Positions 48,806-58,900 of a stretch of 64,000 bases of DNA are shown piece by piece. The position numbers and the translations under genes are program-made. Every line of letters begins with the position of its first letter. The stretch's first letter is position 1. The notes below the pieces were generated by a model, which had not been told where the DNA came from, made no database searches, and worked only from the letters and a program-made list of their open reading frames with translations. The stretch is from Salinicoccus kekensis (GTDB taxonomy: Bacteria > Bacillota > Bacilli > Staphylococcales > Salinicoccaceae), in NCBI RefSeq assembly GCF_900220995.1, contig NZ_OBQF01000001.1, positions 186,001 to 250,000 on the forward strand, in the 5' to 3' direction.

Positions 48806-49576
48806 ATGATGTCTCAACTACAAAGGCTGCATTTCCTGATTTCGCATATGCAGCAGGAAATGGACGAAAATGAGCCAATACCGGAGCGCTTCGATGAACG
48901 TTTCCGGAAGTTCCGCGGGCTTGCCAACCGCCGTCCGGCAAAACCTGTCTCCCGGGAGTTCCTCGATGTGCAGGATGCATTCCTCGGCACTTATAACTCA
49001 GAGGGTGTCACGGCCGTAAGCGACCTCACCCCGGTCCGGGACCGGCTTTATTTATGGCAGGGCGACATCACGACACTCAAGGCCGGTGCAATCGTCAATG
49101 CGGCGAACCCGGACCTGCTCGGCTGCTTCATACCGAACCATGACTGCATCGATAACATCATCCATACGAAGGCGGGTGCGGCGCTGCGGCTGGAGTGTGC
49201 GGAACTGATGGACCGGCAGGGCAGGAAAGAGGCGGTCGGGCGTGCAAAGATCACTTCTGCATACAATCTGCCGGCAGATCACGTCATCCATACTGTCGGG
49301 CCTTTCGTCCGGGACGGCAGGGTTTCGCCGATGAAGGCGGACCTGCTCCGCAGGTGCTACATGAGCTGTCTTGCGCTTGCCGATGAAAAGGACGTCGGCA
49401 GCATCGCCTTCTGCAGCATCTCGACAGGCGTATTCGGCTTTCCAAAGGTACAGGCCGCGGAAATCGCAGTCGATGCGGTCACGGATTATTTAAAGGACAG
49501 CGGTTCCCGTCTCGAAGTCATCTTCAACGTGTTTGATGATGAGGATTTAAAGATTTATGAATCACATTTAGCTTAG
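48806..49576 (+). CDS. Zinc-type macrodomain protein (ADP-ribosyl hydrolase)
   Basis: A 256-residue protein: an N-terminal helical extension (about residues 1-75) then a macrodomain. [26 protein letters not shown] is the ADP-ribose-binding start, and [19 protein letters not shown] carries the His/Cys set characteristic of the zinc-dependent SirTM-linked macrodomains. [18 protein letters not shown] forms the distal phosphate loop. It is expected to remove ADP-ribose from lipoylated GcvH-L. The start is ATG 48806 or 48809 after AGGTGA. Confidence 0.92.
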   Translation: MMSQLQRLHFLISHMQQEMDENEPIPERFDERFRKFRGLANRRPAKPVSREFLDVQDAFLGTYNSEGVTAVSDLTPVRDRLYLWQGDITTLKAGAIVNAANPDLLGCFIPNHDCIDNIIHTKAGAALRLECAELMDRQGRKEAVGRAKITSAYNLPADHVIHTVGPFVRDGRVSPMKADLLRRCYMSCLALADEKDVGSIAFCSISTGVFGFPKVQAAEIAVDAVTDYLKDSGSRLEVIFNVFDDEDLKIYESHLA

Positions 49577-49592
49577 GAAGGGTCGTTTCTTT

Positions 49593-50474
49593 ATGGAAAA
49601 TTGGGATACTTTAAAATCAGAGAAGGATGAAAGCCGTCTGCTCGCAGGGATGATCGATGAAGCGGATGCGGTCGTCGTCGGCATCGGTGCCGGGATGTCG
49701 GCAGCTGACGGGTTTACATATACGGGTAAGCGTTTTACGGAGAACTTCCCGGATTTCATAGGGAAGTACAAATGGTTCGACATGCTTCAGGCGAGCCTCT
49801 TCGACTTTCCCACGCGGACGGAGTATTGGGCGTTTCAGAGCCGCTTCGTCGAGCTGAATTATCTGGATCAGCCGGCGGGGGATGGATACATCGCCCTCAG
49901 GAAGATGATCGAGGATAAGGACTACCATGTCATCACGACGAATGCCGACAACGCATTCTATGCGGCGGATTATGATATGGACAAGGTGTTTTATTACCAG
50001 GGTGAATATGCACTGTGGCAGTGCTCCGCCTTCTGCCACCAGCAGACATACCGCCACGATGACCAGATCCGTGAGATGGTCCGGGTCCAGAAGGATATGG
50101 AAATCCCGCCCGAACTCATCCCGCGCTGTCCGGAATGCGATGCGCCGATGGAGATCAACAAGCGCACTGCGGAAAAAGGCATGGTCGAAGACGCGGCCTT
50201 CGAAGCGGACCGGGAGCAGTATGAAGCTTTCCTCGAAGCCCACAAGTCGGGCAAGGTACTGTACCTGGAAATCGGGGTGGGATACACGACACCGCAGTAC
50301 ATCAAGCATCCATTCTGGAGGATGACAAGGCAGAACAAGGATGCGCTCTACGTCCCGATGAACCAGAAGACCTACAGGATTCCGGAGGCGGTGAGGCCCC
50401 AGACCGTGGCGCTGACCGGGGACATACGTGAAAATATCTTGAACGCACATAAGACATTAACATATAAAGGATGA
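49593..50474 (+). CDS. Class M sirtuin SirTM (protein ADP-ribosyltransferase)
   Basis: A 293-residue sirtuin-fold protein. The NAD-binding [11 protein letters not shown] (residues 30-40) and TTNADN (about 115) are present. Zinc cysteines are Cys144, 148, 179 and 182. Where deacetylase sirtuins have a catalytic His, Gln136 stands in [10 protein letters not shown], and Asn117 is kept; I recall Asn118 and Gln137 as the key pair in S. aureus SirTM. The protein is therefore expected to be a mono-ADP-ribosyltransferase acting on lipoylated GcvH-L, not a deacylase. GGAAGGG precedes the ATG. It lies between the macrodomain and LplA2 genes. Confidence 0.93.
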   Translation: MENWDTLKSEKDESRLLAGMIDEADAVVVGIGAGMSAADGFTYTGKRFTENFPDFIGKYKWFDMLQASLFDFPTRTEYWAFQSRFVELNYLDQPAGDGYIALRKMIEDKDYHVITTNADNAFYAADYDMDKVFYYQGEYALWQCSAFCHQQTYRHDDQIREMVRVQKDMEIPPELIPRCPECDAPMEINKRTAEKGMVEDAAFEADREQYEAFLEAHKSGKVLYLEIGVGYTTPQYIKHPFWRMTRQNKDALYVPMNQKTYRIPEAVRPQTVALTGDIRENILNAHKTLTYKG

Positions 50475-50479
50475 TTTGA

Positions 50480-51502
50480 ATGTATCTGATAGAACCCTAC
50501 AGGAACGGTGAGTACATCACTGACGGCGCCTATGCACTGGCGATGCAGGTTTATGTCCAGCAGAATGTGTTCCTGGATGACAGCATCATATTCCCGTATT
50601 ACTGCGCGCCTAAAATCGAGATCGGACGTTTCCAGAATGCGGCGTCCGAAGTCAACCAGGATTACCTGGACGAAAACGGCATCATATTGGTGAGGCGGGA
50701 CACCGGGGGCGGTGCGATCCTCGTCGATGACGGTGCGGTGAACGTCTGCTTCCTCGTCCCCGAGGACAGCGGCGTCTACGGGGACTATAAGAAAATGTAC
50801 GAACCGGTCATCCAGGCACTCAACAATCTCGGTGTCAAAAACGTCGAGCAGAGCGGCAGGAACGATCTGGTCATCGGCGGTAAGAAAGTGTCCGGTGCAG
50901 CCATGACACTATCAAGCGGCCGGGTCTACGGCGGATTCTCACTGCTCCTCGACATCGATCCGGAAGCGATGGTCAAGGCGCTGAATCCAAACCGTAAAAA
51001 AATCGATTCCAAAGGCATCAAATCCATCAGGTCAAGGGTGACGACGCTCAGGGAACATCTCGCACCGGAGTACAAGGATGTCACGACAGCGGAGTTCAAG
51101 GACCTCATCATCAAGGAACTGCTGCAGATCGATGACGTGGATAAAGCAAAGCGGTATGAACTGACGAACGAAGACTGGCACGCGATCGACCGCCTGGTGG
51201 AGGAGAAGTATAAGAACTGGGACTGGAACTACGGAAAGTCACCGCGCTACTCCTATAACCGGGACGGCAGGCTCCAGGCGGGCACGGTGGAAATCTCCCT
51301 TGATGTCGAATCCGGCAGGATCGAAAACTGCTCGATCCACGGGGATTTCTTCGGGCAGGGCGAAATCAAGGATGTCGAAGATGCACTGGAGGGGACGCGC
51401 GTCGAACGGGGCGAACTAGAAGAGACCCTCCGGCCGCTCGACCTCAACCACTATTTCGGGAAGCTCGAGGACAGGGAGCTCGTCGATCTGATATTAAGCT
51501 GA
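50480..51502 (+). CDS. lplA2: Lipoate-protein ligase LplA2
   Basis: A 340-residue lipoate-protein ligase: the lipoate-binding RRDTGGGAILVDDGAVNVCFLV near residue 75, GRNDLVIGGKKVSGAAM with the catalytic Lys near 135, and a C-terminal accessory domain (about 245-340). It should attach lipoate to the GcvH-L encoded upstream, a prerequisite for SirTM modification. It begins 5 bases after the SirTM gene; AAAGGATGATTTG precedes the ATG. The name LplA2 is by context; a separate LplA1 is expected elsewhere. Confidence 0.9.
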   Translation: MYLIEPYRNGEYITDGAYALAMQVYVQQNVFLDDSIIFPYYCAPKIEIGRFQNAASEVNQDYLDENGIILVRRDTGGGAILVDDGAVNVCFLVPEDSGVYGDYKKMYEPVIQALNNLGVKNVEQSGRNDLVIGGKKVSGAAMTLSSGRVYGGFSLLLDIDPEAMVKALNPNRKKIDSKGIKSIRSRVTTLREHLAPEYKDVTTAEFKDLIIKELLQIDDVDKAKRYELTNEDWHAIDRLVEEKYKNWDWNYGKSPRYSYNRDGRLQAGTVEISLDVESGRIENCSIHGDFFGQGEIKDVEDALEGTRVERGELEETLRPLDLNHYFGKLEDRELVDLILS

Positions 51503-51508
51503 CTTTTT

Positions 51509-51541
51509 AAAAGCGCCTTTCCATACGGAAAGTGCGCTTTT
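51509..51541 (+). terminator. Terminator after lplA2
   Basis: AAAAGCGC-TTTCC pairs with GGAAA-GCGCTTTT around a 4-base loop with a small internal bulge. TTTTCC follows. Confidence 0.8.
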
Positions 51542-51594
51542 CCTCCGAATGGATCAGCGCGGTGAAATTTGCATGGTGAATTGCATAATATCAA

Positions 51595-51623
51595 TTGAAA
51601 TCTTAAATGCACTTATATATACT
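51595..51623 (+). promoter_or_regulatory. Sigma-A promoter of the fapR operon
   Basis: TTGAAA at 51595-51600 and TATACT at 51618-51623 have a 17-base spacer. Transcription starts near 51630, inside the FapR operator. Confidence 0.78.
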
Positions 51624-51626
51624 GAT

Positions 51627-51645
51627 TTTAGTACCAACTACTAAA
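51627..51645. promoter_or_regulatory. FapR operator
   Basis: TTTAGTA CCAAC TACTAAA is a perfect 7-bp inverted repeat with a 5-base centre, matching the FapR consensus (TTAGTACCTAG-type). It overlaps the expected transcription start, so FapR binding would block initiation; malonyl-CoA or malonyl-ACP would release it. Confidence 0.88.
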
Positions 51646-51657
51646 TGAGGTATTAAA

Positions 51658-52230
51658 ATGACAAAATATAAGAAACACGAACGTCAGGAAATACTGCTCA
51701 CAAAGATCAATGAAGATCCATTCCTCACCGATGAAAAGCTCGCCGATCTCTTCAACGTCAGCATCCAGACGATCCGGCTGGACCGGCTGGAGCTCGGCAT
51801 ACCCGAACTCAGGGAGCGCATCAAAAATGTCGCGACGGAGGAAGTGGACAAGATCAAAAGCCTCTCACTCCAGGAGGTCATCGGTGAGATCATAGATATA
51901 GATTTGAATGTCCAGGCGCTCAGCCTCTTCATCATCGAGGAAGGGCACGTGTTCGAACGCAATAAAATTGCGAGGGGACATTTTTTATTCGCACAGGCGA
52001 ACTCACTGTGCGTCGCCGTGATCAATAAACCCCTCGCACTGACAAAAAGTGCCGAAATCGAATTCATAAGGCAGGCAAAACTGCATGATAAAGTGATATC
52101 AAAAGCCGTGGTCAACGAGATGGACAACAATAAGGCGGCCATAACGGTGGAGTCGAAAGTGGACGGCAGGCTGATCTTCAAGGGACGGTTTGTGATGTAC
52201 TATTCTAATGAGGGTGATGAAATTGGTTAA
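51658..52230 (+). CDS. fapR: Fatty acid and phospholipid biosynthesis repressor FapR
   Basis: A 190-residue regulator with an N-terminal DeoR-like helix-turn-helix (about residues 20-48, LADLFNVSIQTIRLDRLELGIPELRER) and a C-terminal hot-dog domain (about 85-185) that binds malonyl-CoA. Its operator lies just upstream, so it is autoregulated. ATGAGG provides a weak ribosome site. It is the first gene of fapR-plsX-fabD-fabG. Confidence 0.95.
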   Translation: MTKYKKHERQEILLTKINEDPFLTDEKLADLFNVSIQTIRLDRLELGIPELRERIKNVATEEVDKIKSLSLQEVIGEIIDIDLNVQALSLFIIEEGHVFERNKIARGHFLFAQANSLCVAVINKPLALTKSAEIEFIRQAKLHDKVISKAVVNEMDNNKAAITVESKVDGRLIFKGRFVMYYSNEGDEIG

Positions 52231-53203
52231 AATTGCTGTTGATTTAATGGGTGGCGACAACGCGCCCGCATCGATCACGGAAGGCATCATGAGTGCCGTA
52301 AAAGAGAACGGTGCACTTGAAATACTCGCTTACGGACTGAAAGGGAGCTATACCGGAGATCACCCGCAGATTAAATTCATCGAAGTGACCGAGAAAGTGG
52401 AATCCGGAGACGACCCGGTCAGGGCCGTCCGGAAAAAGAAGGACAGCTCGCTTGTCAGGGCTACAAAAGCCGTAAAGGACGGCACGGCGGATGCATGCGT
52501 CTCCGCAGGCAACACGGGGGCGATCATGAGTGCGGGGCTCTTCGTGGTGGGACGTTTGAAAGGTGTGGAACGTCCGGCCATCGCCTCCCTCATCCCGAAC
52601 ACATCAGGGAAGGGCATCATGCTGCTCGATATGGGCGCCAACTCCGACAACAAGCCAAAACACCTCTATCAGTTCGCAGAAATGGCGAGCATCTACATGG
52701 AGGAGATTGAAGGCAGGACGAATCCTGAGGTCGGGCTCATCAACATCGGCAGCGAGGAGAATAAGGGCAATGAAGTCACGCGTGCAGCCTTTGAGCTGCT
52801 GAAGGACAGCGATTTGAACTTCACCGGCAACTTCGAGACACGTGACATCATCTCCGGTACGATCGATATCGCAGTGACCGACGGCTTCACAGGCAACATC
52901 GTGCTGAAGACGATTGAAGGGACTGCAAAGTCCATGATGATGGAAATCAAGGACATCTTCATGAAGAACACGAAGAATAAACTGGCGGCCTCGGCCTTAA
53001 GGAAGGACTTCGGCAGGGTGAAAGACCTGCTCGACTACAGGGAAGTCGGCGGTGCGCCGCTCCTCGGTCTCGACGGGTATGTCCTGAAGGCACACGGATC
53101 GAGTGATGCACTCGCAATCCATAATGCCGTGAGACAGGCTGTGCGCATGGCCGAAAGCGGTGCACTTGAAAAGATCAAAGCAAAGGTGGGTGGACAATCA
53201 TGA
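52223..53203 (+). CDS. plsX: Phosphate acyltransferase PlsX
   Basis: A 326-residue enzyme making acyl phosphate from acyl-ACP. The N-terminal VKIAVDLMGGDNAPASI and GNTGAIMSAG motifs are intact. The start is TTG at 52223, giving MVKIAVD as in staphylococcal PlsX, with GAGGGTGAT placed at the right distance. ATG 52208 or 52217, overlapping fapR, are alternatives. The operon order fapR-plsX-fabD-fabG is standard. Confidence 0.94.
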   Translation: MVKIAVDLMGGDNAPASITEGIMSAVKENGALEILAYGLKGSYTGDHPQIKFIEVTEKVESGDDPVRAVRKKKDSSLVRATKAVKDGTADACVSAGNTGAIMSAGLFVVGRLKGVERPAIASLIPNTSGKGIMLLDMGANSDNKPKHLYQFAEMASIYMEEIEGRTNPEVGLINIGSEENKGNEVTRAAFELLKDSDLNFTGNFETRDIISGTIDIAVTDGFTGNIVLKTIEGTAKSMMMEIKDIFMKNTKNKLAASALRKDFGRVKDLLDYREVGGAPLLGLDGYVLKAHGSSDALAIHNAVRQAVRMAESGALEKIKAKVGGQS

Positions 53204-54105
53204 CCGAGATCATTCTTTTCCCCGGCCAGGGGGCGCAGTACAGCGGCATGGCAAAAGACTTGTATGAAAATGATGAAGCAGCAAGAAAAGTGCTGGATGA
53301 AATATTCGATGAACTGGATTTCGATTTGAAGTCGATCATGTTCAATGAGGATGAACGGCTGAATCAGACCGAATTCACACAGCCTGCGTTGTTTGCACAT
53401 TCGCTTGCCGTGGTGAAATCTGCAAAGCTTACAGGCAGCCACGTGCTCGGACACAGCCTCGGTGAACTGCCGGCGCTCGTCCATGCAGGTGTACTGTCAC
53501 TCCGTGACGGTGTCCGGATCGTCCAGAAGCGCGGCGAGCTCATGAGTAATTCGAAAGGCGGGAAGATGACGGCGGTCATCGGCATGGAATATTCAGACCT
53601 CCTGGAATTATGCAGGGCGGTCTCCGGTGATACGGTGAAGGTCGCGCCCGCCAACATCAATGCTCCGGACCAGGTCGTGGTCTCGGGTGATGCAGAAGCG
53701 GTGGAGGCCTTCAGTGAACAGGCGAAGGAAAAAGGCGCGAGACGCATCATGCCTCTGAATGTTTCCGGTGCGTTCCATTCCCATCTGATGAAGGAAGCGC
53801 AGGAGGAATTCGGGACGTTCGTAGAAGAAATCGAGTTCAGGGATGCAGACATCCCGGTCATCCAGAACGTCAGCGCCAAACCTGAAACGGACGGTGCGGT
53901 GATCAAGCGCCAGCTCGTCGAACAGATCACGAGCCCGGTGAGGTTCGTCGAATGCATCGAAAGTGCTGCAGCGAACGGTGTCACTTCCGGCATCGAAGCG
54001 GGGCCGAAGAAAGTGCTCAGCGGACTGGTGCGCAAGATCGACAAATCGTTGAAAGTTAAAAATCTGGATACATTAGAACAGGTAAAGGAGCATACAAATG
54101 ACTAA
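53200..54105 (+). CDS. fabD: Malonyl-CoA:ACP transacylase
   Basis: A 301-residue transacylase moving malonyl groups from CoA to ACP. The N-terminal [18 protein letters not shown] and nucleophile [14 protein letters not shown] with Ser are present; the catalytic His lies in [14 protein letters not shown] overlaps the plsX stop by 4 bases. It overlaps fabG by 8 bases at the other end. Confidence 0.96.
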   Translation: MTEIILFPGQGAQYSGMAKDLYENDEAARKVLDEIFDELDFDLKSIMFNEDERLNQTEFTQPALFAHSLAVVKSAKLTGSHVLGHSLGELPALVHAGVLSLRDGVRIVQKRGELMSNSKGGKMTAVIGMEYSDLLELCRAVSGDTVKVAPANINAPDQVVVSGDAEAVEAFSEQAKEKGARRIMPLNVSGAFHSHLMKEAQEEFGTFVEEIEFRDADIPVIQNVSAKPETDGAVIKRQLVEQITSPVRFVECIESAAANGVTSGIEAGPKKVLSGLVRKIDKSLKVKNLDTLEQVKEHTND

Positions 54106-54835
54106 AACAGCATTGGTCACAGGGTCCTCACGGGGCATCGGGAGAGGTATCGCCCTCGCCCTCGGCAGTGAAGGGTACCATGTGGTCGTGAATTACTCAG
54201 GTTCTGAAGACAAGGCGAACAGCGTAGTGGAAGAAATTGAAAACGCAGGCGGGAGTGCAGAGAGCTATCAGTGCCACGTCGAAATTTATGATGATGTCAA
54301 GGCGATGATCAAACACATCACGGGCACGCACGGTTCGATCGACCTCGTCGTGAACAACGCAGGCGTCACAAAGGACGGCCTGCTGATGAGGATGAAGGAA
54401 GCGGACTTCGACCGTGTCATCGATGTGAATCTGAAAGGCACATATAACGTCATACAAAATGTCTCGCGTCCGATGCTGAAGCAGAAATCAGGCAAGATCA
54501 TCAACATTTCAAGCATCGTCGCTTCCCTCGGCAACGCAGGGCAGGCGAACTATGTGGCATCGAAGGCAGGTATAGACGGGTTGACCCGCTCGGTGGCGAG
54601 GGAACTTGCCCCGAAAGGAATCACCGTAAACGCCATAGCCCCGGGCTTCATAGAAAGTGAAATGACGGATGTGCTTTCAGATGAAATCAAAGAGGGCATG
54701 CTCGGCCAGATCCCGCTCAATCATTTCGGGGGCGTCGAGGACATTTCCAACACCGTGACGTTCCTTGCAAGTGATAAGGCAGACTATATCACCGGGCAGA
54801 CAATCCACGTCAACGGCGGTATGTACATGGGATAA
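54098..54835 (+). CDS. fabG: 3-oxoacyl-ACP reductase
   Basis: A 245-residue short-chain dehydrogenase. The NADPH loop [16 protein letters not shown] (about residues 8-22) and the catalytic Ser (NISSIV), Tyr and Lys (YVASK) are intact. It reduces beta-ketoacyl-ACP in fatty acid elongation. GTAAAGGAG within fabD serves as its ribosome site. Confidence 0.96.
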   Translation: MTKTALVTGSSRGIGRGIALALGSEGYHVVVNYSGSEDKANSVVEEIENAGGSAESYQCHVEIYDDVKAMIKHITGTHGSIDLVVNNAGVTKDGLLMRMKEADFDRVIDVNLKGTYNVIQNVSRPMLKQKSGKIINISSIVASLGNAGQANYVASKAGIDGLTRSVARELAPKGITVNAIAPGFIESEMTDVLSDEIKEGMLGQIPLNHFGGVEDISNTVTFLASDKADYITGQTIHVNGGMYMG

Positions 54836-54868
54836 TCGCTGTGATATTATTAAAGGGAGGTGAGATAT

Positions 54869-55102
54869 ATGGCAAACTTTGACAAAGTTAAAGACATTAT
54901 CGTCGACAAGCTTGGAATTGACGAAGATAAAGTGACTAAAGATGCATCTTTCAAAGATGATCTTGGTGCAGATTCATTGGACATTGCAGAACTTGTAATG
55001 GAACTTGAAGATGAATTCGAAATGGAGATTCCGGACGAAGAAGCTGAGAAGATTCAAACAGTCGGCGATGCTCTTGACTATATTGATAAATTAGAAAATT
55101 AA
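54869..55102 (+). CDS. acpP: Acyl carrier protein
   Basis: A 77-residue acidic carrier. The phosphopantetheine Ser36 lies in [30 protein letters not shown] precedes the ATG at 54869. It is the end of the FapR-controlled lipid gene group and is followed by a terminator. Confidence 0.97.
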   Translation: MANFDKVKDIIVDKLGIDEDKVTKDASFKDDLGADSLDIAELVMELEDEFEMEIPDEEAEKIQTVGDALDYIDKLEN

Positions 55103-55114
55103 TTGATGATTGAT

Positions 55115-55146
55115 AAAATCCACTTTTTCAAGTGGATTTTATTTAT
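55115..55146 (+). terminator. Terminator after acpP
   Basis: AAAATCCACTT / AAGTGGATTTT is a perfect 11-bp stem with a 4-base loop, followed by ATTTATG. A second small hairpin CAGCCG / CGGCTG at 55163-55178 lies before rnc without a T-tract. Confidence 0.85.
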
Positions 55147-55207
55147 GATATTCTTTTCTGATCAGCCGCTTTCGGCTGCACTGACATGAACAGGGAGGTG
55201 GGAACTC

Positions 55208-55957
55208 ATGGAGATAGTTTCAAAGAAGATTAAAAATGATAAATTGGCAGGCCGCAAGATCCAGGCTTTCGACAAATCGTTCAAAGCATTCCAGAAACGG
55301 CTCGGCATGGAGCTCGGTGACCACGATGTATACCGTCAGGCGTTCATGCACAGCTCTTTCATTAACGACCTGCATCTGGATAAGATCTACAATAATGAGC
55401 GCCTGGAATTTTTGGGTGATGCTGTACTAGAATTGATGGTGTCAGACTTTATTTATAACAAGTTTCCAAAGCTGCCGGAAGGCGATCTGACGAAACTCAG
55501 GGCAAACATAGTGTGTGAACCGTCACTTGTGGTATTCGCGGTCAAATTGAAGATGCCGGAGCTGATCATCCTCGGAAAAGGCGAGGAGAAGACGGAAGGC
55601 CGGAGCCGTCCGTCGATCATTTCCGATACATTCGAAGCCTTTTTGGGCGCACTTTACGTGCAGGAGGGCCATGAAACGACACATGAATTTTTAAGGAAAT
55701 TCGTCTTTGTGGACATCAAGGATGCCCATTACAATGCGGTGGTCGATTACAAGACACTGCTGCAGGAAGAGGCACATAAGAGATTTGATGATGAACTGGA
55801 ATACAGGCTGCTGAACGAGTCGGGCCCAAGCCACAACAAGAGCTTCGAAAGCGGGGTCTTCATCGGGGAAAGGCAGCTCGGCAACGGCAGCGGACGGTCT
55901 AAAAAAGAATCAGAACAGCGTGCTGCTGAAAATGCATTGCTTGCGATTCACGGGTAG
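55208..55957 (+). CDS. rnc: Ribonuclease III
   Basis: A 249-residue double-strand-specific endonuclease for rRNA processing. The RNase III signature NNERLEFLGDAVLELMVSDF (about residues 55-75) and second acidic motif DTFEAFLGALYV are intact. A C-terminal double-stranded RNA-binding domain (about 175-248) includes GRSKKESEQRAAENAL. GGGAGGTGG precedes the ATG. It starts the rnc-smc-ftsY string. Confidence 0.96.
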   Translation: MEIVSKKIKNDKLAGRKIQAFDKSFKAFQKRLGMELGDHDVYRQAFMHSSFINDLHLDKIYNNERLEFLGDAVLELMVSDFIYNKFPKLPEGDLTKLRANIVCEPSLVVFAVKLKMPELIILGKGEEKTEGRSRPSIISDTFEAFLGALYVQEGHETTHEFLRKFVFVDIKDAHYNAVVDYKTLLQEEAHKRFDDELEYRLLNESGPSHNKSFESGVFIGERQLGNGSGRSKKESEQRAAENALLAIHG

Positions 55958-55968
55958 GAGTTCAGAGA

Positions 55969-58900
55969 ATGGTTTATTTGAAATCGATAGAGGCAAATGG
56001 CTTCAAATCATTTGCGAATAAGGTAGATGTAAGTTTCGACAGCGGCCTGACGGCCGTCGTCGGCCCGAACGGCAGCGGCAAAAGCAACATCACCGATGCC
56101 ATCCGCTGGGTGCTCGGCGAACAATCCGCGAAGACCATCCGGGGTGTGAAGATGGAAGATGTCATCTTCAGCGGTACGGACTCCCGCAAACCGATGAATT
56201 CGGCATCGGTGAAGCTGATGCTTGACAACGCCGCACGCGGCCTCGCGGTCGATTCGGATGAGGTCAGCATCACGCGGAAGCTTTACAGGAACGGTGACAG
56301 CGAGTATTTCATCAACGATGAACGTGTGCGCCTGAAGGAGATCACCGAGCTGTTCCTCGACTCGGGGCTCGGCAGAAACGCCTACAACATCATTTCGCAG
56401 GGCGAAGTGGACACGCTTTTGAAGGCGCGGCCGGATGAAAGACGAGTGCTGATCGAAGAAGTGGCGGGCGTGATGAAATATAAAATCCGCAGAAAAGAGT
56501 CGGAAAAACGGCTGCATGATACGAAAGACAACCTGAACCGGGTCAATGACATCATCCGGGAGCTCTCCGGACGTGTCGAGAAGCTGGAAGTGGAAAGTGC
56601 CAATGCCGGGGAATACCTTGCTTTGAAAGAGGAGATGAAGAAGGCGGACATCGAAGTCACCATCTATGACATCAATCATCTCCTCAAAAAGCTTGAGGAG
56701 GAAAACGTGCGGATCGGGGAAGCGGAACAACTGCTGAAACGCCATCAGAGCGAGACTGCGGCACTGGATGAGAAGCTGGCGGATCTGAGTGCGGCGCGCG
56801 ACGGTGAAGATGCGAATTCCAAAATGATCAACAGGAAAATCGTAGAAGCTTCCAGGAAGCTCGAACAGCTCAATGGTAAAATCGCTCTTTTTGAAGAACG
56901 GAAATCCAACAAGGGCCAGCTGAAGGAAGAATTATCCTCACGGCTCGCAAAGGCGGTTTCCGAAAAAGAGGCGCATGAGTCCATGCTCTCATGTCTCAAT
57001 GATGAACTCACGGAATACCAAACGGCCATCAAAGATTTACGTGCATCCCTGAAGGAAACCGAGGAGAAAAGGGCCTACCTGAGCCGGGACCACACCGGGG
57101 AGATTGAAGGCCTGAAGGATCAGTATTACGCCCTCATGGTCGAGAAGACGACGCTTGAGAATGAACAGAAGCGGACTGAAGAGATGCTGAAAGATCAGCA
57201 TTCGCTCTTTAGTCAGCAGAAAGCGCGCGCCGGGACGCTTACGAAGGAAGTTTCGGAGTATGAAGCGCTTCAGGAAGAGAAGCAGGCGGAGTTATCGGAA
57301 AGTGCGGATGCGCTGGAATCCTTAAGGGCAGAGTATAAGGAAAAGAAAAGGCAGAGGGAGGATGTTTACGCATCCTACCTTGAAGAGAAGGATAAGTACG
57401 AGAAGAGCCTTACGTTTTATGAAAAGCAGAAATCACGGCTTGATATGCTGAAGAGCATCCAGAACGAATACAGGGGATACTTCCCCGGCGTCCGTGCCGT
57501 ACTGCAGAACGGCGGAGAGCTCGAAGGCGTCATAGGCGCCGTCGGCGAACTGATCGGCTCGGAGCCGAAATATGTAACGGCCCTCGATACGGCACTCGGT
57601 GCCGCAAGCCAGAATATCGTGATGCGCTCCGAAGCGGATGCGAGGGAGGCGATCGGCTTCCTGAAGCGGCTGAAGCGCGGGTTCGCGACTTTCCTGCCGC
57701 TTGACGTCATAAAGAAACGGTCGCTTTCCGATTCTGTGCTGAACACTTTGAGGAATTCCAAGGTGGAGGCGCAGGTGCTGGCGGAAGCTGTGGATATAAA
57801 GCCGGAATATGAAAATGTCATATGGCACCTCCTCGGGACGACGGTCGTCGTTGAAAATATCGATGATGCAGGCATCATCGCCAGGGAGACCGGCCACCGT
57901 GTCAAAATCGTCACGCTGGACGGCGAGACCGTCTTTCCAGGCGGCGCGATGAGCGGCGGCTCAAGGCAGTCAAAAGGATCCGTCCTTGAAACGAAGAGTG
58001 AAATCGATGAAATAGGAAAGAAACTGAAAAGCCATGAAGCACTTATTGCAGGCCAGAAAGAGAAGGTCGACGGCTTAAGCAGGAAGATCACCGATCTGGA
58101 TATGGAAATCGCCGGACTGGAAGAAGCCGGCACCGTTGAAAGTGAACGGCATGATGAACTCAGACAGCTCGCCTCGTCGCTCGACTACCAGCTGTCCTCA
58201 AGAAAAGAGACACTCCGCATGATCGAGGAGGAACTATCTTCGAGGACGGATGAACATGACAGTGCGGATTTTGCAGAACAGATCAGAAATAAGGAATTTG
58301 AACTGGAACAGCTCGATGAACGCATACGTCTCGTCAGCGCCTCGGAGAAGGATAAGAAAACCGAGCTTGAAACACTTGCGGATGAATATAATGCGGTGCA
58401 GAATGAATTGACGCGGGCGAACGAGCGCTATAATTACAAAAAAAGCGAGCATGCGAGGATCGCCGGGGAGCTGGAAGCGATTGCCGCTTCGATCGCAGAA
58501 ATCAAAAACGAACAGGAAATCATCTCCCTCGACCTCACCACCCTTGACGTCAAGGCGCTGCGGGAAGAGAAAGAGTCGTTGGGAAAATCGCTTGAGCAGC
58601 TGTACGGCGAGGCGGATGAACTCTCGGAACTGCAGTCCGGACTGAAAAGCGAATACCAGGAAGCGGGCAGGCAGCGCGAGGAGATCTACAGACAGGCGGA
58701 AGCCCTTCAGGACACTCTGAGGACCGCGACAGGTACGAAGGAGAAGCTGGATGCGAGGCTTGAGCAGAAACTCGAATATTTATCGGAAAACTACAGGACG
58801 ACTTACGAACGAGAGAGCGGCCAGTTCACCGAATTCGAGGATATCGAGGATAAGCGGCTCCAGATCAACCTGAACAAAAAGAGCATCGAAGAGCTCGGTC

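Noticed and set aside
45271-51502. Whole sortase-to-LplA2 stretch as a mobile island
   Set aside because: No integrase, transposase, tRNA gene or flanking direct repeat was seen, and base composition looks like the neighbours. Insertion remains possible but is unsupported.
55163-55178. Small perfect hairpin CAGCCG/CGGCTG before rnc as a terminator
   Set aside because: No T-tract follows; the acpP terminator just upstream already explains termination.
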